Of a DNA stretch of 64,000 nucleotides, positions 14,892 to 23,290 are shown piece after piece. The notes beneath the pieces are model-generated. The model saw nothing but the letters and a program-made list of their open reading frames with translations. It was not told the origin of the DNA and did no database searches. The first letter of the stretch is position 1, and each line of letters opens with the position of its first letter. The position numbers were made by a program, and so were the translations under genes. Source of the DNA: Lactococcus garvieae (GTDB lineage Bacteria > Bacillota > Bacilli > Lactobacillales > Streptococcaceae); contig NZ_WIVG01000004.1 in assembly GCF_016758115.1 (NCBI RefSeq), positions 22,374 through 86,373 of the forward strand. Reading direction: 5' to 3'.

Positions 14892-15166
14892 CACTTATCA
14901 TAGATGATTTCTCGTTTGCCTGATTGAACTACAAGAACCAAAGCAATGTCATCTTGAATATTACAGATAATACGATATTTTCCAACACGGTATCGCCATA
15001 GTCCGGATTTATCTCCTACCAATGCCTTACCGTGAATTCTGGGATTATCGGTTCCCTCAATATTTTTTTTGAGCCAGAATAAAATTTGTTTTTGAATCTG
15101 ATGATCAAGCTTATTAAATTGCTTTTTAGCTTTTAAGTCGAACTCAACGTGATACAGTTTCGCCAA
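14891..15166 (-). CDS. RelE/ParE-family toxin
   Basis: 91 aa, started here at TTG (15166) because GGAGGA lies seven bases upstream and the first residues (LAKLYHVEFDLKAKKQ) fit the family. The pattern includes KKQFNKLD, WLKKNIEGT, LWRYRVGKYRIICNI and VVQSGKREIIYDK, the typical RelE/YafQ C-terminus. RelE proteins usually cleave mRNA on the ribosome. It overlaps the antitoxin end by 23 nt and reads against the surrounding replication genes. Confidence 0.88.
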   Translation of the reverse strand: MAKLYHVEFDLKAKKQFNKLDHQIQKQILFWLKKNIEGTDNPRIHGKALVGDKSGLWRYRVGKYRIICNIQDDIALVLVVQSGKREIIYDK

Positions 15167-15377
15167 TGTTAAGTTCCTCCAACATCTCATCAAGGGTGAC
15201 AGTTTCACCAGATAAGTTTTTCATTGCTTCAAGTCCAGCTTGTAAGTCAAGGTAGTCCTCAATTTTTTCAGCTAAGGCATTTTTGAAAAGTGTAGACATA
15301 TTTTCACCGGTTAAATCAGCATAAGCTTTGAAGAACTTTTCTTCTTCTTTGTTTAAGCGAATAGTAGTTACAGTCAT
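15144..15377 (-). CDS. RHH antitoxin (DUF6290/RelB-like)
   Basis: 77 aa. The N-terminus (TTIRLNKEEEKFFKAYADLTG) is a ribbon-helix-helix DNA-binding domain, and the C-terminal helix (DEMLEELNIGE) would wrap the toxin. GGAGGT precedes the ATG. Two identical palindromes and a promoter lie directly upstream, as for an autorepressed toxin–antitoxin operon. Confidence 0.87.
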   Translation of the reverse strand: MTVTTIRLNKEEEKFFKAYADLTGENMSTLFKNALAEKIEDYLDLQAGLEAMKNLSGETVTLDEMLEELNIGETVSR

Positions 15378-15397
15378 AGTAGATACCTCCTATAACT

Positions 15398-15426
15398 AAT
15401 ATATCACAGTATTACAATGTAGTCAA
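15398..15426 (-). promoter_or_regulatory. Promoter of toxin–antitoxin pair
   Basis: Minus-strand TTGACT (15421–15426), 17-bp spacer, TATATT (15398–15403). One TACAATGTA palindrome lies in the spacer. Confidence 0.72.
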
Positions 15427-15445
15427 TAAAAAGCATTACAATGTA
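15413..15445. promoter_or_regulatory. Twin operators of the antitoxin
   Basis: TACAATGTA occurs at 15413–15421 and 15437–15445, 24 bp apart, on the same face of the helix and flanking the -35. Ribbon-helix-helix antitoxins commonly bind such paired sites. Confidence 0.65.
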
Positions 15446-15476
15446 GTTTTTTATAAAGAAAGGGAAAAATGGAATA

Positions 15477-17789
15477 ATGAATGAAAAATTCGACTTGATA
15501 CCTCTTTTAGACTTCATTCCACCAGCCACACTTGACTATATAGAGTGGGTATCTGTTGGAATAGCCTTAAAATATGAGGGTTATAGCTTTGAGGTATGGG
15601 ATAGTTGGTCTCAATCCGATTCACGTTACAATGCGAACGAAATGGAAGCTAAATGGAATTCTCTTGGCCATAATGAGGGCACACCAGTAACAGGAGCTTT
15701 CATTACGATGAAAGCCAAGGAAGGTGGTTGGAAACCCCGCCAAGCTTATACAGGAGATGACGGGAACGAATTCCTCTCTTGGGATGATGAAGTGAGTGCA
15801 GCTCAAGATTATAAATTTATTGACAAAGCTTGGCTAGAGGGAGAGGAAATAAGAGAGCCCGCCCACTGGAACCCAATACAAGAGCTAAAAACTTATATTC
15901 AGACTCTTTTCAAGAATGATGATTATATTGGCTATGTTGTTGATTCTTGGCTACGTGACGATGGAAAATACTCAGTAAGCGGTAAAGGCAATTATACTCG
16001 AACTGCCGAGGAGATGCTCAACCAGCTAGAAAAATTCAAAAATGAACGTGATCTAGGTTTCATAGTTGGAGATTCTAACCCAGAAGCTGGTGCTTGGATT
16101 CGCTTTAATCCTCTGGATGGGAAAGGTGTAAAAAATGAAAATGTTACGGAGTTTAAATATGCTTTAGTTGAATCAGATAATTTGAGCATTGATAAACAGC
16201 ATGCAATTATGCGAGAGCTTGAACTACCTATTGCAGCACTTGTTTATTCTGGAGGAAAATCAGTACATGCTATTGTAAAGATTAATGCCAAAGATAAAAA
16301 TGAATATCGTGAGCGTGTAGAATATCTTTATAAGATTTGTAATAAGAATGGTTTACAGGTTGATAGTCAAAATAAGAATCCTTCTCGTCTTTCACGAATG
16401 CCTGGAGTAATCCGAGGACAACACAAGCAATTTCTTATAGATACCAACATTGGTAAGGCGGATTGGGAAGAGTGGCAAACATGGATTGAGGACTTGAATG
16501 ATGATTTACCAGAATTTGAAAGCCTCGCCGAAATGTTTGAAGAAAATCCACCGCTTGCGCCGGTTCTTATTGCTAATATACTTCGACGAGGGCATAAGAT
16601 GTTAATTGCTGGACCCTCTAAAGCTGGTAAATCTTTTGCACTTATGGAAATGTGTATTGCTATTGCAGAAGGACTCCCTTGGTTTGGTTTTAATTGTGAG
16701 CGGGGGAAAGTACTCTATATCAATATGGAGCTTGATCGTCCATCTGCTTACAAGCGTTTTAAGGACATCTATAAGGCCATGGGATTACGTCCGGACCATG
16801 TAAGAAATATTCATATTTGGAATATGCGAGGGCATTCTATTCCCATGGACAAACTTACTCCGAAACTGATTCGGCGTGCGCAGAAAGAAAAATTTGATGC
16901 GGTCATTATTGACCCGATTTACAAAGTATTGACGGGTTCTGAAAATGATGCGGAACAAATGGCTAAATTTACCAATAACTTTGACAGGGTAGCCGCAGAA
17001 CTTGGAACATCTGTTATTTACTGTCACCACCATTCTAAGGGGGCACAGGGTGGGAAGTCTTCAATGGACCGTAGTTCGGGATCTGGAGTCTTTGCCCGTG
17101 ATCCAGATGCGATTCTTGATTTGATTGAACTTGAAGTTACGGACAATCTTCGTAAAATGCAAGAAGGACGTGCAACCGCCAACTTCTACGCAGAGAAAAT
17201 CCGAAATGAAAACCCAGAATACTTAAGTGAGATTGACCAAGATGAATTTTTATCACCCTCTGCTATGCGTGAACATCTTACTAAGGCTCTAGGTAAAGAT
17301 AGGGCATGGAAGATATCAAGTTTTGAACTTGAAGGAGTTCATAAGGTTGTAAAGCTCATGACGGCTTGGCGACTAGAAGGAACACTTCGAGAGTTTCCAA
17401 AGTTTGAACCCGTTAATCTTTGGTTCAACTATCCTTTACATAGAGTGGATGAAGTAGGGAGTTTGAAAGACTTAGATCCTGTGGGATTGAACGATAATAA
17501 ATGGGCAAAAGGTGGGAAGAAAAGTGGGGAAGTACGTTCTTCTGAAGAAAAGAAAGCCGCACGTATCAAGAAAAATACTGAAAAATTACATATAGCTTTT
17601 GAATCATTAGACATGGATGGAACAGGTAAGGTTCGCATTGGACAAATTGTTACTTACTTTGAAGATAAGGTAACTCGGAATACCATAAAAAATTGGATAA
17701 AAGAACAAGAATTTTTGACAATTGATGATAAAGGATGGATTACTAAATTAGAAAATAATAAGGAAAGCTCTTTGGAAAATGAGAACTAA
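15477..17789 (+). CDS. Phage primase–helicase (PriCT/AAA_25 type)
   Basis: 770 aa. An N-terminal PriCT-like segment (about 1–80: VSVGIALKYEG, WDSWSQSD) precedes a primase-polymerase-like region (about 150–340) in which AALVYSGGKSVHAIVKI and SRLSRMPG are seen. A RepA/DnaB-like ATPase follows, with Walker A GPSKAGKS at 379–386 and DAVIIDPIYKV as Walker B. The C-terminal 100 residues may form a winged helix. It would prime and unwind the phage origin, which probably lies in the repeats directly downstream. Confidence 0.85.
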   Translation: MNEKFDLIPLLDFIPPATLDYIEWVSVGIALKYEGYSFEVWDSWSQSDSRYNANEMEAKWNSLGHNEGTPVTGAFITMKAKEGGWKPRQAYTGDDGNEFLSWDDEVSAAQDYKFIDKAWLEGEEIREPAHWNPIQELKTYIQTLFKNDDYIGYVVDSWLRDDGKYSVSGKGNYTRTAEEMLNQLEKFKNERDLGFIVGDSNPEAGAWIRFNPLDGKGVKNENVTEFKYALVESDNLSIDKQHAIMRELELPIAALVYSGGKSVHAIVKINAKDKNEYRERVEYLYKICNKNGLQVDSQNKNPSRLSRMPGVIRGQHKQFLIDTNIGKADWEEWQTWIEDLNDDLPEFESLAEMFEENPPLAPVLIANILRRGHKMLIAGPSKAGKSFALMEMCIAIAEGLPWFGFNCERGKVLYINMELDRPSAYKRFKDIYKAMGLRPDHVRNIHIWNMRGHSIPMDKLTPKLIRRAQKEKFDAVIIDPIYKVLTGSENDAEQMAKFTNNFDRVAAELGTSVIYCHHHSKGAQGGKSSMDRSSGSGVFARDPDAILDLIELEVTDNLRKMQEGRATANFYAEKIRNENPEYLSEIDQDEFLSPSAMREHLTKALGKDRAWKISSFELEGVHKVVKLMTAWRLEGTLREFPKFEPVNLWFNYPLHRVDEVGSLKDLDPVGLNDNKWAKGGKKSGEVRSSEEKKAARIKKNTEKLHIAFESLDMDGTGKVRIGQIVTYFEDKVTRNTIKNWIKEQEFLTIDDKGWITKLENNKESSLENEN

Positions 17790-18093
17790 AAATTGCCTGT
17801 CAAAGTGTCAAAATTTAGTTAAATTGATACCCCCTGTCAAAGTGTCAAACGAACTAAAAGTGACACCTAAATCACCTGTCAAATTAACTAAAAATTGACA
17901 GTTTGACACCTGTCAAAAAAGGGTGTCAACGAATTCTATACTACCGTATAGAATTACCTGGGGGTGTAGGTGTATTGACAAGTCAAATTTGCTCTTGAGT
18001 GGTGCAAATTTTGACAAGTCAATGACACCCCACCGAGTCGTGCGAGGGTGGGTGGAGGGAAGTAGAAAAATTAAAAAATTTTCTTAAGAAATG
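17790..18093. other. Probable phage replication origin (iteron-rich)
   Basis: About 300 bp without a gene, packed with TGTCAAA/TTTGACA-type repeats in both orientations. CCTGTCAAAGTGTCAAA occurs twice (about 17796 and 17834), CCTGTCAAA about 17876 and 17909, GTGACACC, TTGACAG and TTGACAAGTCAA (twice). A perfect inverted repeat, AATTCTATAC-TACC-GTATAGAATT, lies at 17932–17955, and CCCACC/GGTGGG forms a hairpin near 18030–18052. Iterons plus an AT-rich tail beside the primase are typical of a phage origin. Confidence 0.7.
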
Positions 18094-18104
18094 AGGTGGA
18101 AAAT

Positions 18105-18329
18105 TTGGACTATGAAAAATTTTTCAACGATGTAAAAAATTGGATTTTAGAGTGTAATTCCCAAGCGATAAAATTAGGGTTCGGAAACGATAAATTTTGG
18201 AACTGGGCTGTGATGTCTCTTGGGGAGTTATCAACAAAATATAATAATCAACCGCTGGTCATGGCTCAAACAAATATGTTGCTGGATTGGCTAGACAATA
18301 CTTGGGAGGAAATGAAAAATGGCTCATAA
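18105..18329 (+). CDS. Small hypothetical protein
   Basis: 74 aa from a TTG four bases after GAGGTGG; an in-frame GTG at 18096 overlaps that ribosome-binding site. It is helical and rich in tryptophan (NWIL, FWNWAVM, LLDWLDNTW). No family recognised. Its end overlaps the DUF1064 gene. Confidence 0.6.
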   Translation: MDYEKFFNDVKNWILECNSQAIKLGFGNDKFWNWAVMSLGELSTKYNNQPLVMAQTNMLLDWLDNTWEEMKNGS

Positions 18330-18651
18330 GTACAATGCAAAAAAGGTTACTGTTGACGGTATTACCTTTGACAGTGTGGCAGAAAGTATTTACTATGAAG
18401 AACACAAGAATGTACCTAATATGCGGCGTCAAGAAAAATTTGTACTTTTGGATAAGTTCCGCCTGAATGGTAAAGCCTATCGAGAAGTTTCTTATAAGCC
18501 CGATTTTACGTTCTATGATGATGAGGGGAACCTAATCAAAGTCGTGGATGTAAAAGGGATGATCTTACCCGAATTTAAAATGAAGGCAAAGTTCTTTGCG
18601 GCTAGATATGGGGTACAAGTTACAATCGCAAAGCGTGTTGGAAAAAAATGA
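18319..18651 (+). CDS. DUF1064 phage endonuclease-like protein
   Basis: 110 aa. HKYNAKKVTVDGITFDS at the start, YKPDFTFYDD and VVDVKGM in the middle are diagnostic of DUF1064, with the Asp…Asp-x-Lys arrangement of a PD-(D/E)xK nuclease (VDVKG). Such proteins are common next to phage replication modules and are thought to process DNA branches. Substrate not known. Confidence 0.82.
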   Translation: MAHKYNAKKVTVDGITFDSVAESIYYEEHKNVPNMRRQEKFVLLDKFRLNGKAYREVSYKPDFTFYDDEGNLIKVVDVKGMILPEFKMKAKFFAARYGVQVTIAKRVGKK

Positions 18652-18674
18652 ATTTTTCGCGAGGAGGTCATCTA

Positions 18675-18854
18675 ATGAAATCAATTAAAAAAGGAAATAT
18701 AAAGAAGCTTTTGGAAAAGCTAGTCGTTAACTTCATAATCAGTATATTCGTGTGTAATATATTAGACCAGTTCATAAACAATGCAAATTTATTCCGTTGG
18801 ATGCTTGTTGCAGTGGCTGTTGTATTAGCAACACTGCTGGATTTTGACGACTAA
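18675..18854 (+). CDS. Small two-helix membrane protein
   Basis: 59 aa from the ATG after GAGGAGGT; the earlier in-frame ATG at 18648 has no such site. Two hydrophobic stretches (VVNFIISIFVCNILDQF and WMLVAVAVVLATLLDF) predict two membrane segments after a basic N-terminus. Function unknown. Confidence 0.6.
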   Translation: MKSIKKGNIKKLLEKLVVNFIISIFVCNILDQFINNANLFRWMLVAVAVVLATLLDFDD

Positions 18855-18857
18855 AAA

Positions 18858-18880
18858 CAAAAAAACCCGCTGGAGACGGG
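18858..18880 (-). terminator. Leftward-facing hairpin before the late regulator
   Basis: CCCG-CTGGAGA-CGGG preceded by an A-tract on the plus strand; the terminator is functional only for leftward transcripts. Confidence 0.5.
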
Positions 18881-18932
18881 CTTAGACATATGCTGAACTA
18901 CCTTATTATTATAACATAACAGGAGTTAGAAT

Positions 18933-19232
18933 ATGGTAGGAGAACTGACAAAAGAACAATGGCATGATATTCGTATGACTTTAAGGATTATTCTTCGCAA
19001 TAAACCTAATGCTCATAAGTCTGCTTTGATTAATGAAGCATTGTTAAATATTACGGATGAAGATGATCGCGAGATCTTTAAACATTACTATATTGACGGT
19101 TGGGGAATTGTTAAAATCACAATGAGTATGTTTTATTCTAAAAGTGCAGTAATAGCCAGAAATAATAAAGCTACTCGTCAATTTGTAGAAAAATACGATA
19201 ATGGACATTTGCTCAAGATGTTTCAAGATTAG
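18933..19232 (+). CDS. Putative late-gene transcription regulator (ArpU/RinA-like)
   Basis: 99 aa. DREIFKHYYIDGWGIVKITMSM followed by SKSAVIARNNKATRQFV resembles the sigma-70-region-4-like helix-turn-helix of ArpU/RinA proteins that switch on late operons. Its position, last early gene before packaging, is the usual one. Three copies of a conserved element starting ACGCGACTTTTT follow in the late region and are candidate targets. Family membership is moderate. Confidence 0.6.
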   Translation: MVGELTKEQWHDIRMTLRIILRNKPNAHKSALINEALLNITDEDDREIFKHYYIDGWGIVKITMSMFYSKSAVIARNNKATRQFVEKYDNGHLLKMFQD

Positions 19233-19237
19233 TTAAG

Positions 19238-19262
19238 ACGCGACTTTTTTGTCGTGTTTTTT
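19238..19262 (+). promoter_or_regulatory. Late element copy A (also a terminator-like hairpin)
   Basis: ACGCGACTTTTTTG begins 6 bp after the regulator stop. Here ACGCGAC can pair with GTCGTGT (one G-U) and six Ts follow, so this copy could also act as a terminator. The same initial motif recurs at 22039 and 27872. Confidence 0.5.
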
Positions 19263-19277
19263 GTTTACCATAAACTT

Positions 19278-19577
19278 ATGATTGATGTTAGTACAAGGGT
19301 GGCACGCCATAAGTTCTATTGTTCTGGTGATTGGAGGAGAGTGCGGGAACAGGTTCTTCAACGTGACAATAAAGAATGTCAATGGTGCAAGGCAGAGGGA
19401 AAAGTAACTACTGGTAAGACTGCAATACTAGAAGTGGACCACATTAAGGAGTTAGAACGTTATCCAGAATTAGCGTTAGAAATGAGTAATCTACGTACTC
19501 TGTGTCATAATTGCCACAATAAACGCCATAACAGAAGTAAAAATAAAAAGTTTGATGATGAAATCTTTGAATTTTAA
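19278..19577 (+). CDS. HNH endonuclease (packaging-associated)
   Basis: 99 aa. Zinc-finger cysteines CQWC and the HNH core (LEVDHIKEL, then CHNCHNKRH) are clear. In cos-type phages such a nuclease beside the terminase genes assists cos cleavage. The start is uncertain: ATG 19278 has no good ribosome-binding site, and an in-frame start at 19254 lies within element A. Confidence 0.83.
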   Translation: MIDVSTRVARHKFYCSGDWRRVREQVLQRDNKECQWCKAEGKVTTGKTAILEVDHIKELERYPELALEMSNLRTLCHNCHNKRHNRSKNKKFDDEIFEF

Positions 19578-19587
19578 AGATAATGTT

Positions 19588-19665
19588 CGTTAATTAGTCC
19601 CATAACCCCCCGGGTCTAAAAAAATAGGTAATAATGTTCGGAAATTTCAGACCGGTTGGGGTCTT
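19588..19665. other. Candidate cos region
   Basis: Between the HNH nuclease and TerS lies an unusually GC-rich, structured stretch: CCCCCCGGGTCT, CAGACC and GGGGTCT, with AGACC/GGTCT able to form a hairpin, flanked by two copies of AATGTTCG. This is where cohesive ends lie in comparable phages. The cut position cannot be read from sequence. Confidence 0.45.
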
Positions 19666-19709
19666 TTAACCAAAAAAAGGACTATATTTTTAGAGAGGAG
19701 CTGAAAAAA

Positions 19710-20300
19710 TTGAACAATCGTCTAAGACGAATACTTGAAGAACGGGGAATGAGTTTTTCCGATTTGAAAAGATTGTTGGAAGAAAAGGGAGTGAAGGTAA
19801 ATAATAGTCAACTTTCCTTATATTCCAGCGGAAAGAGAAATCCTAAAAATAAAAAAATTTGGTTAGAAATTTCGGAAGTTTTGAATGTGGAGTTACAAGA
19901 AATTATCACCGATATTAATTATTATTTAGCAATTATAGGTGAAATATCTGAAACTGCTAATGAAAAAAATTGCAAAACTGAAAACGAGAGGGTTAATGAT
20001 TTACTTTACCAAGAATTACTTTCACTTATTGATATAAGCAAAGCTTCAGAAATGGAAAAAGTCCAAAGATATTGCAGTTTGGCATCCACTTTTGAAAAAC
20101 TTGGCGAAGATATCAGAAAGGAAGGTGCAGTTATTTATGTTCCTTCGGGAGATAGTGTGGTGAAAAAGACAAATCCTGCAATAGCAGAACAAGTAAGAGT
20201 AAATGCTGCCTTGATAAAATTGGACGAATTTTTTGAGGGAAAACGATTATCAACCCCTAAACAGAGTACGGAAAAAGATTGGAGTAAATTTACAAAGTGA
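19710..20300 (+). CDS. terS: Terminase small subunit with XRE-like N-terminus
   Basis: 196 aa from a TTG nine bases after GAGAGGAG; a longer in-frame start inside the GC-rich block was rejected. Residues 1–65 look like an XRE-type helix-turn-helix (MSFSDLKRLLEEKGVKVNNS, YSSGKRNPKNKK, VLNVELQEI). The C-terminal 90 residues (EMEKVQRYCSLASTFEKLG…VRVNAALIKLDEFFEG) match P27-family TerS. It would recognise the packaging site and hand DNA to TerL; its stop overlaps the TerL GTG start. Confidence 0.82.
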   Translation: MNNRLRRILEERGMSFSDLKRLLEEKGVKVNNSQLSLYSSGKRNPKNKKIWLEISEVLNVELQEIITDINYYLAIIGEISETANEKNCKTENERVNDLLYQELLSLIDISKASEMEKVQRYCSLASTFEKLGEDIRKEGAVIYVPSGDSVVKKTNPAIAEQVRVNAALIKLDEFFEGKRLSTPKQSTEKDWSKFTK

Positions 20301-22036
20301 TTGATTACGTTCAAAATTATATTGACGCTTATTATGCGGGCATGGTTAATTTTAACCATGAACGTAAATTACTTGTTGATTATATTAAACGTGAAATCGT
20401 ACCTCGGTTGGAATCAAGCGAGGTGTTTTTTGACGTTGAACAAATTGAAAACTGCATTGGTTACACCGAGAAATATTTCTTTGAGTTGGAAGATTTCCAA
20501 AAATTTATCATTAGCTTTGTTTTCTTATATTTCTCAGAAAACCACCGGAACGTTTACAGGAAAATATTAATCATGATTGCTCGAGGAAATGGTAAAAATG
20601 GCTTGTTATCTGCGATAGGAAGTTACTTAACAACTCCTATGCACGGAATTTCCAAATATAATATTTCAATTGTGGCTAATAGTGAAGATCAGGCTAAAAC
20701 AAGTTTTGAAGAAGTTTACGATACTATTGAGAGTCACGAAGAGCTAGAAGAGTTATTTGGAAAACCTAGTAAGTCCGAAATAAAGAATTTGCAGACTAAA
20801 TCGCTTTTTAAATTTAGAACGTCAAATGGTAATACTAAAGATGGTTTGCGTGATGGCGCTGTTATTTTTGATGAAATACATCAATATGAGAGCAATAAAG
20901 ATGTAAAAGTTCATATATCAGGTTTAGGGAAACGTCCCAATCCTCGTGAATTTTACATCGGTACAGATGGTTATGTTCGTGATGGATTTATTGATCAGAT
21001 GAAAGATATGGCACTTAAAGTTTTGAAAGGTGAAGCAAAATGGAATGCTATGTTTCCGTTTATTTGTAAGCTTGACAAAGCAGAGCAAGTGGATGAGCCA
21101 AAAAAATGGGAGCTTTCAAGTCCGATGTTTTCACTTCCGATGACAGGGTATGCGCAAGGACTTTATGAAACCGTACTGGAGGAATATGAAGACTTAGAGT
21201 TAAATCCGAGTGGACGTGATGAATTTATGACCAAGCGAATGAATTTCCCAGTTACTGATATTGAGCGAAGCGTGGCGACTTATGAGGAGCTGAGAGCAAC
21301 TAAAAGAGATTTCCCAGAATTAAGAGGCCTTCCTGCGATAGGTGGTTTTGATTTTGCTTCTACTCGTGATTTTATTGCGGTTGGAGCATTATTTAAGATT
21401 GATGGAGATTATGTTTTTAAATGCCATTCCTTTGTACGTAAGGAATTTGTAGACAGAATTTATAGCTATTCAAAACCAAATGAAAACGTCAATGGTAAGC
21501 GAAGATTTGCGCCCATTAGACAATGGGAAGATGAAGGCTTACTTACTGTTTTAGATGAACCCTCAATGGACCCACAACATGTCATTGATTGGTTTATTCG
21601 AATGCGAGATGAAGAAGGTTATGATTTTCAAACCATATGTGGAGATGCTTATAAGATGAAAGGGCTCCTTCAACCTTTATTTGAAAAAGCTGGTTTTGAA
21701 GTATCTTGGAATGGCAAATTTGAAGCACCTTTAGGTTATCGTGTGGAAGTTATTCGTAATTTTAGAGCTATTGATGCCCAATTGTCAGCTGTAATCGAAG
21801 ATGGCTTTGCGAATCAGAAATTTAATTTTGGAGATAATGATATGATGCGCTGGTATACAAACAATGTGCTTAGACATTTGAAAAAAGATGGAAATGTAGA
21901 ATATGTCAAAAAAGAAGATGTAAGGCGAAAAACAGACGGCTTTAAAGCATTTGAAGCTGCAATGTTTAAAGCCGAGTTATTGAATGAGGTAGATACTAGT
22001 GACTTCTATGATAATTTAGACTGGTTTATTGGTTAA
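20297..22036 (+). CDS. terL: Terminase large subunit
   Basis: 579 aa. ATPase with Walker A ARGNGKNG (about 95–102) and Walker B VIFDEIH (about 189–195), then a nuclease domain with GGFDFASTRDF and ICGDAYK acidic positions. It cuts concatemeric DNA and pumps it into the prohead. The start is GTG within a GTGA overlap with TerS. Full length for a Terminase_1 family protein. Confidence 0.95.
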   Translation: MIDYVQNYIDAYYAGMVNFNHERKLLVDYIKREIVPRLESSEVFFDVEQIENCIGYTEKYFFELEDFQKFIISFVFLYFSENHRNVYRKILIMIARGNGKNGLLSAIGSYLTTPMHGISKYNISIVANSEDQAKTSFEEVYDTIESHEELEELFGKPSKSEIKNLQTKSLFKFRTSNGNTKDGLRDGAVIFDEIHQYESNKDVKVHISGLGKRPNPREFYIGTDGYVRDGFIDQMKDMALKVLKGEAKWNAMFPFICKLDKAEQVDEPKKWELSSPMFSLPMTGYAQGLYETVLEEYEDLELNPSGRDEFMTKRMNFPVTDIERSVATYEELRATKRDFPELRGLPAIGGFDFASTRDFIAVGALFKIDGDYVFKCHSFVRKEFVDRIYSYSKPNENVNGKRRFAPIRQWEDEGLLTVLDEPSMDPQHVIDWFIRMRDEEGYDFQTICGDAYKMKGLLQPLFEKAGFEVSWNGKFEAPLGYRVEVIRNFRAIDAQLSAVIEDGFANQKFNFGDNDMMRWYTNNVLRHLKKDGNVEYVKKEDVRRKTDGFKAFEAAMFKAELLNEVDTSDFYDNLDWFIG

Positions 22037-22038
22037 AA

Positions 22039-22078
22039 ACGCGACTTTTTTGTTCTACTTTTTGAGTAAACTTGAATA
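22039..22078 (+). promoter_or_regulatory. Late element copy B, before portal
   Basis: ACGCGACTTTTTTG followed 32 bp from its start by CTTGAATAA. The same two blocks with identical spacing occur ahead of the tape measure gene (27872). No terminator hairpin is possible here, so the conservation is not explained by termination. Confidence 0.55.
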
Positions 22079-22099
22079 AAAAGACAGAAAGGAGAAATT

Positions 22100-23290
22100 T
22101 TGGGATTATTTTCAGCGATTTGGAATTCATCAAAAAATAAAAGTCTAAATACAGATATTTCTGGATACTCAGCCTTGTTTAATCTTGATGCTACTCTGGG
22201 AATGAAGAATGCAGCTTTAGAAGCTTGTACGACGTATCTGGCACGTATAATTTCTAAAGGTAAATTTGTATTCAAGCGTGAAAACTCTATTATAGCTTCG
22301 GATTTTGATTACATATTAAATGTAAAGCCGAATCCAAATCAAACTGCGAGTGAATTTAAAATCGCCATGGTAAAGAAATTACTGAATGGAGAATTACTTG
22401 TTGTAAAAGATGACGACAAATTTTATGTTGCAGACAATTTTATAACCAATTATTCACTTGAAGGAAATACATTTTCCAACGTTGTTGTTAACTTTGATGA
22501 AAGTAATGTCGTTTTTTCTGATTCTGGATTGAGTACACAAAAATATTTTGAAAAAGTGTTTATTCAAGGAGTGGATTGTTTTCACTTATCGAACGATAAC
22601 ATTGAGCTTCAAAAATATATAGATAGTTTATGGAAAGATTATGGCAAAATGTTTGGAATATTAATAACCAACCAACTTCGCGTAGGTCAATTAAGAGCAA
22701 AACTTAGTATTCCAGTTACCAGTAAGCTTGATGATGATGAAAGAAAAAAACTACAACAACAATTTGCGACGACTCTTTTTGAAAAGATGAAACGTGATCC
22801 AGTGGTTTTTGTTCCATCTGATGGAACTTCTAAGTCATCTTATGAAGAAATATCCGCAAATAAGTCAGCTTCGCTTCAAAATCAAATCACGGACTTTGGA
22901 AATTTACGGAAAGTATTTATCGGAGAAGTAGCAGCATTGCTAGGAATCCCTCCTGCTTTGGTTCTTGGAGAAACGGCTAATAATTCTGAGAATCTTGATT
23001 TAGCGATTGAAGCTGCAGTGTTGCCAATTGGCAATAAATTATCAGAAGGTTTTACAAGTTTGCTTATCAAAGAATCTGGATACAAAGTGGGTAAAACTTT
23101 GAGTATGACAGGATTTAAAACGGTCAATATTCTTGATCGAGCAGATGCCATCGATAAGGTGGGTTCAAGCGGTGTAGTGAAAATCAACGAAGTTCGTGAA
23201 GCTGCAGGTTTGCCGGCAATGGCCGATGGAGATCGAGTTATTATGACTAAAAATTACACAAAAGAAGGAGAGTATAGTGAAAACACTTAA
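22100..23290 (+). CDS. Phage portal protein
   Basis: 396 aa starting with TTG after AAAGGAG. The sequence has the HK97-type portal character: a conserved N-terminal NAALEACTTYLARII, central QLRVGQLRAKLSI, and the near C-terminal IGEVAALLGIPPALVLGE. The portal forms the dodecameric DNA gate at the head vertex and binds terminase. It lies between terL and the prohead protease, the standard order. Confidence 0.92.
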   Translation: MGLFSAIWNSSKNKSLNTDISGYSALFNLDATLGMKNAALEACTTYLARIISKGKFVFKRENSIIASDFDYILNVKPNPNQTASEFKIAMVKKLLNGELLVVKDDDKFYVADNFITNYSLEGNTFSNVVVNFDESNVVFSDSGLSTQKYFEKVFIQGVDCFHLSNDNIELQKYIDSLWKDYGKMFGILITNQLRVGQLRAKLSIPVTSKLDDDERKKLQQQFATTLFEKMKRDPVVFVPSDGTSKSSYEEISANKSASLQNQITDFGNLRKVFIGEVAALLGIPPALVLGETANNSENLDLAIEAAVLPIGNKLSEGFTSLLIKESGYKVGKTLSMTGFKTVNILDRADAIDKVGSSGVVKINEVREAAGLPAMADGDRVIMTKNYTKEGEYSENT

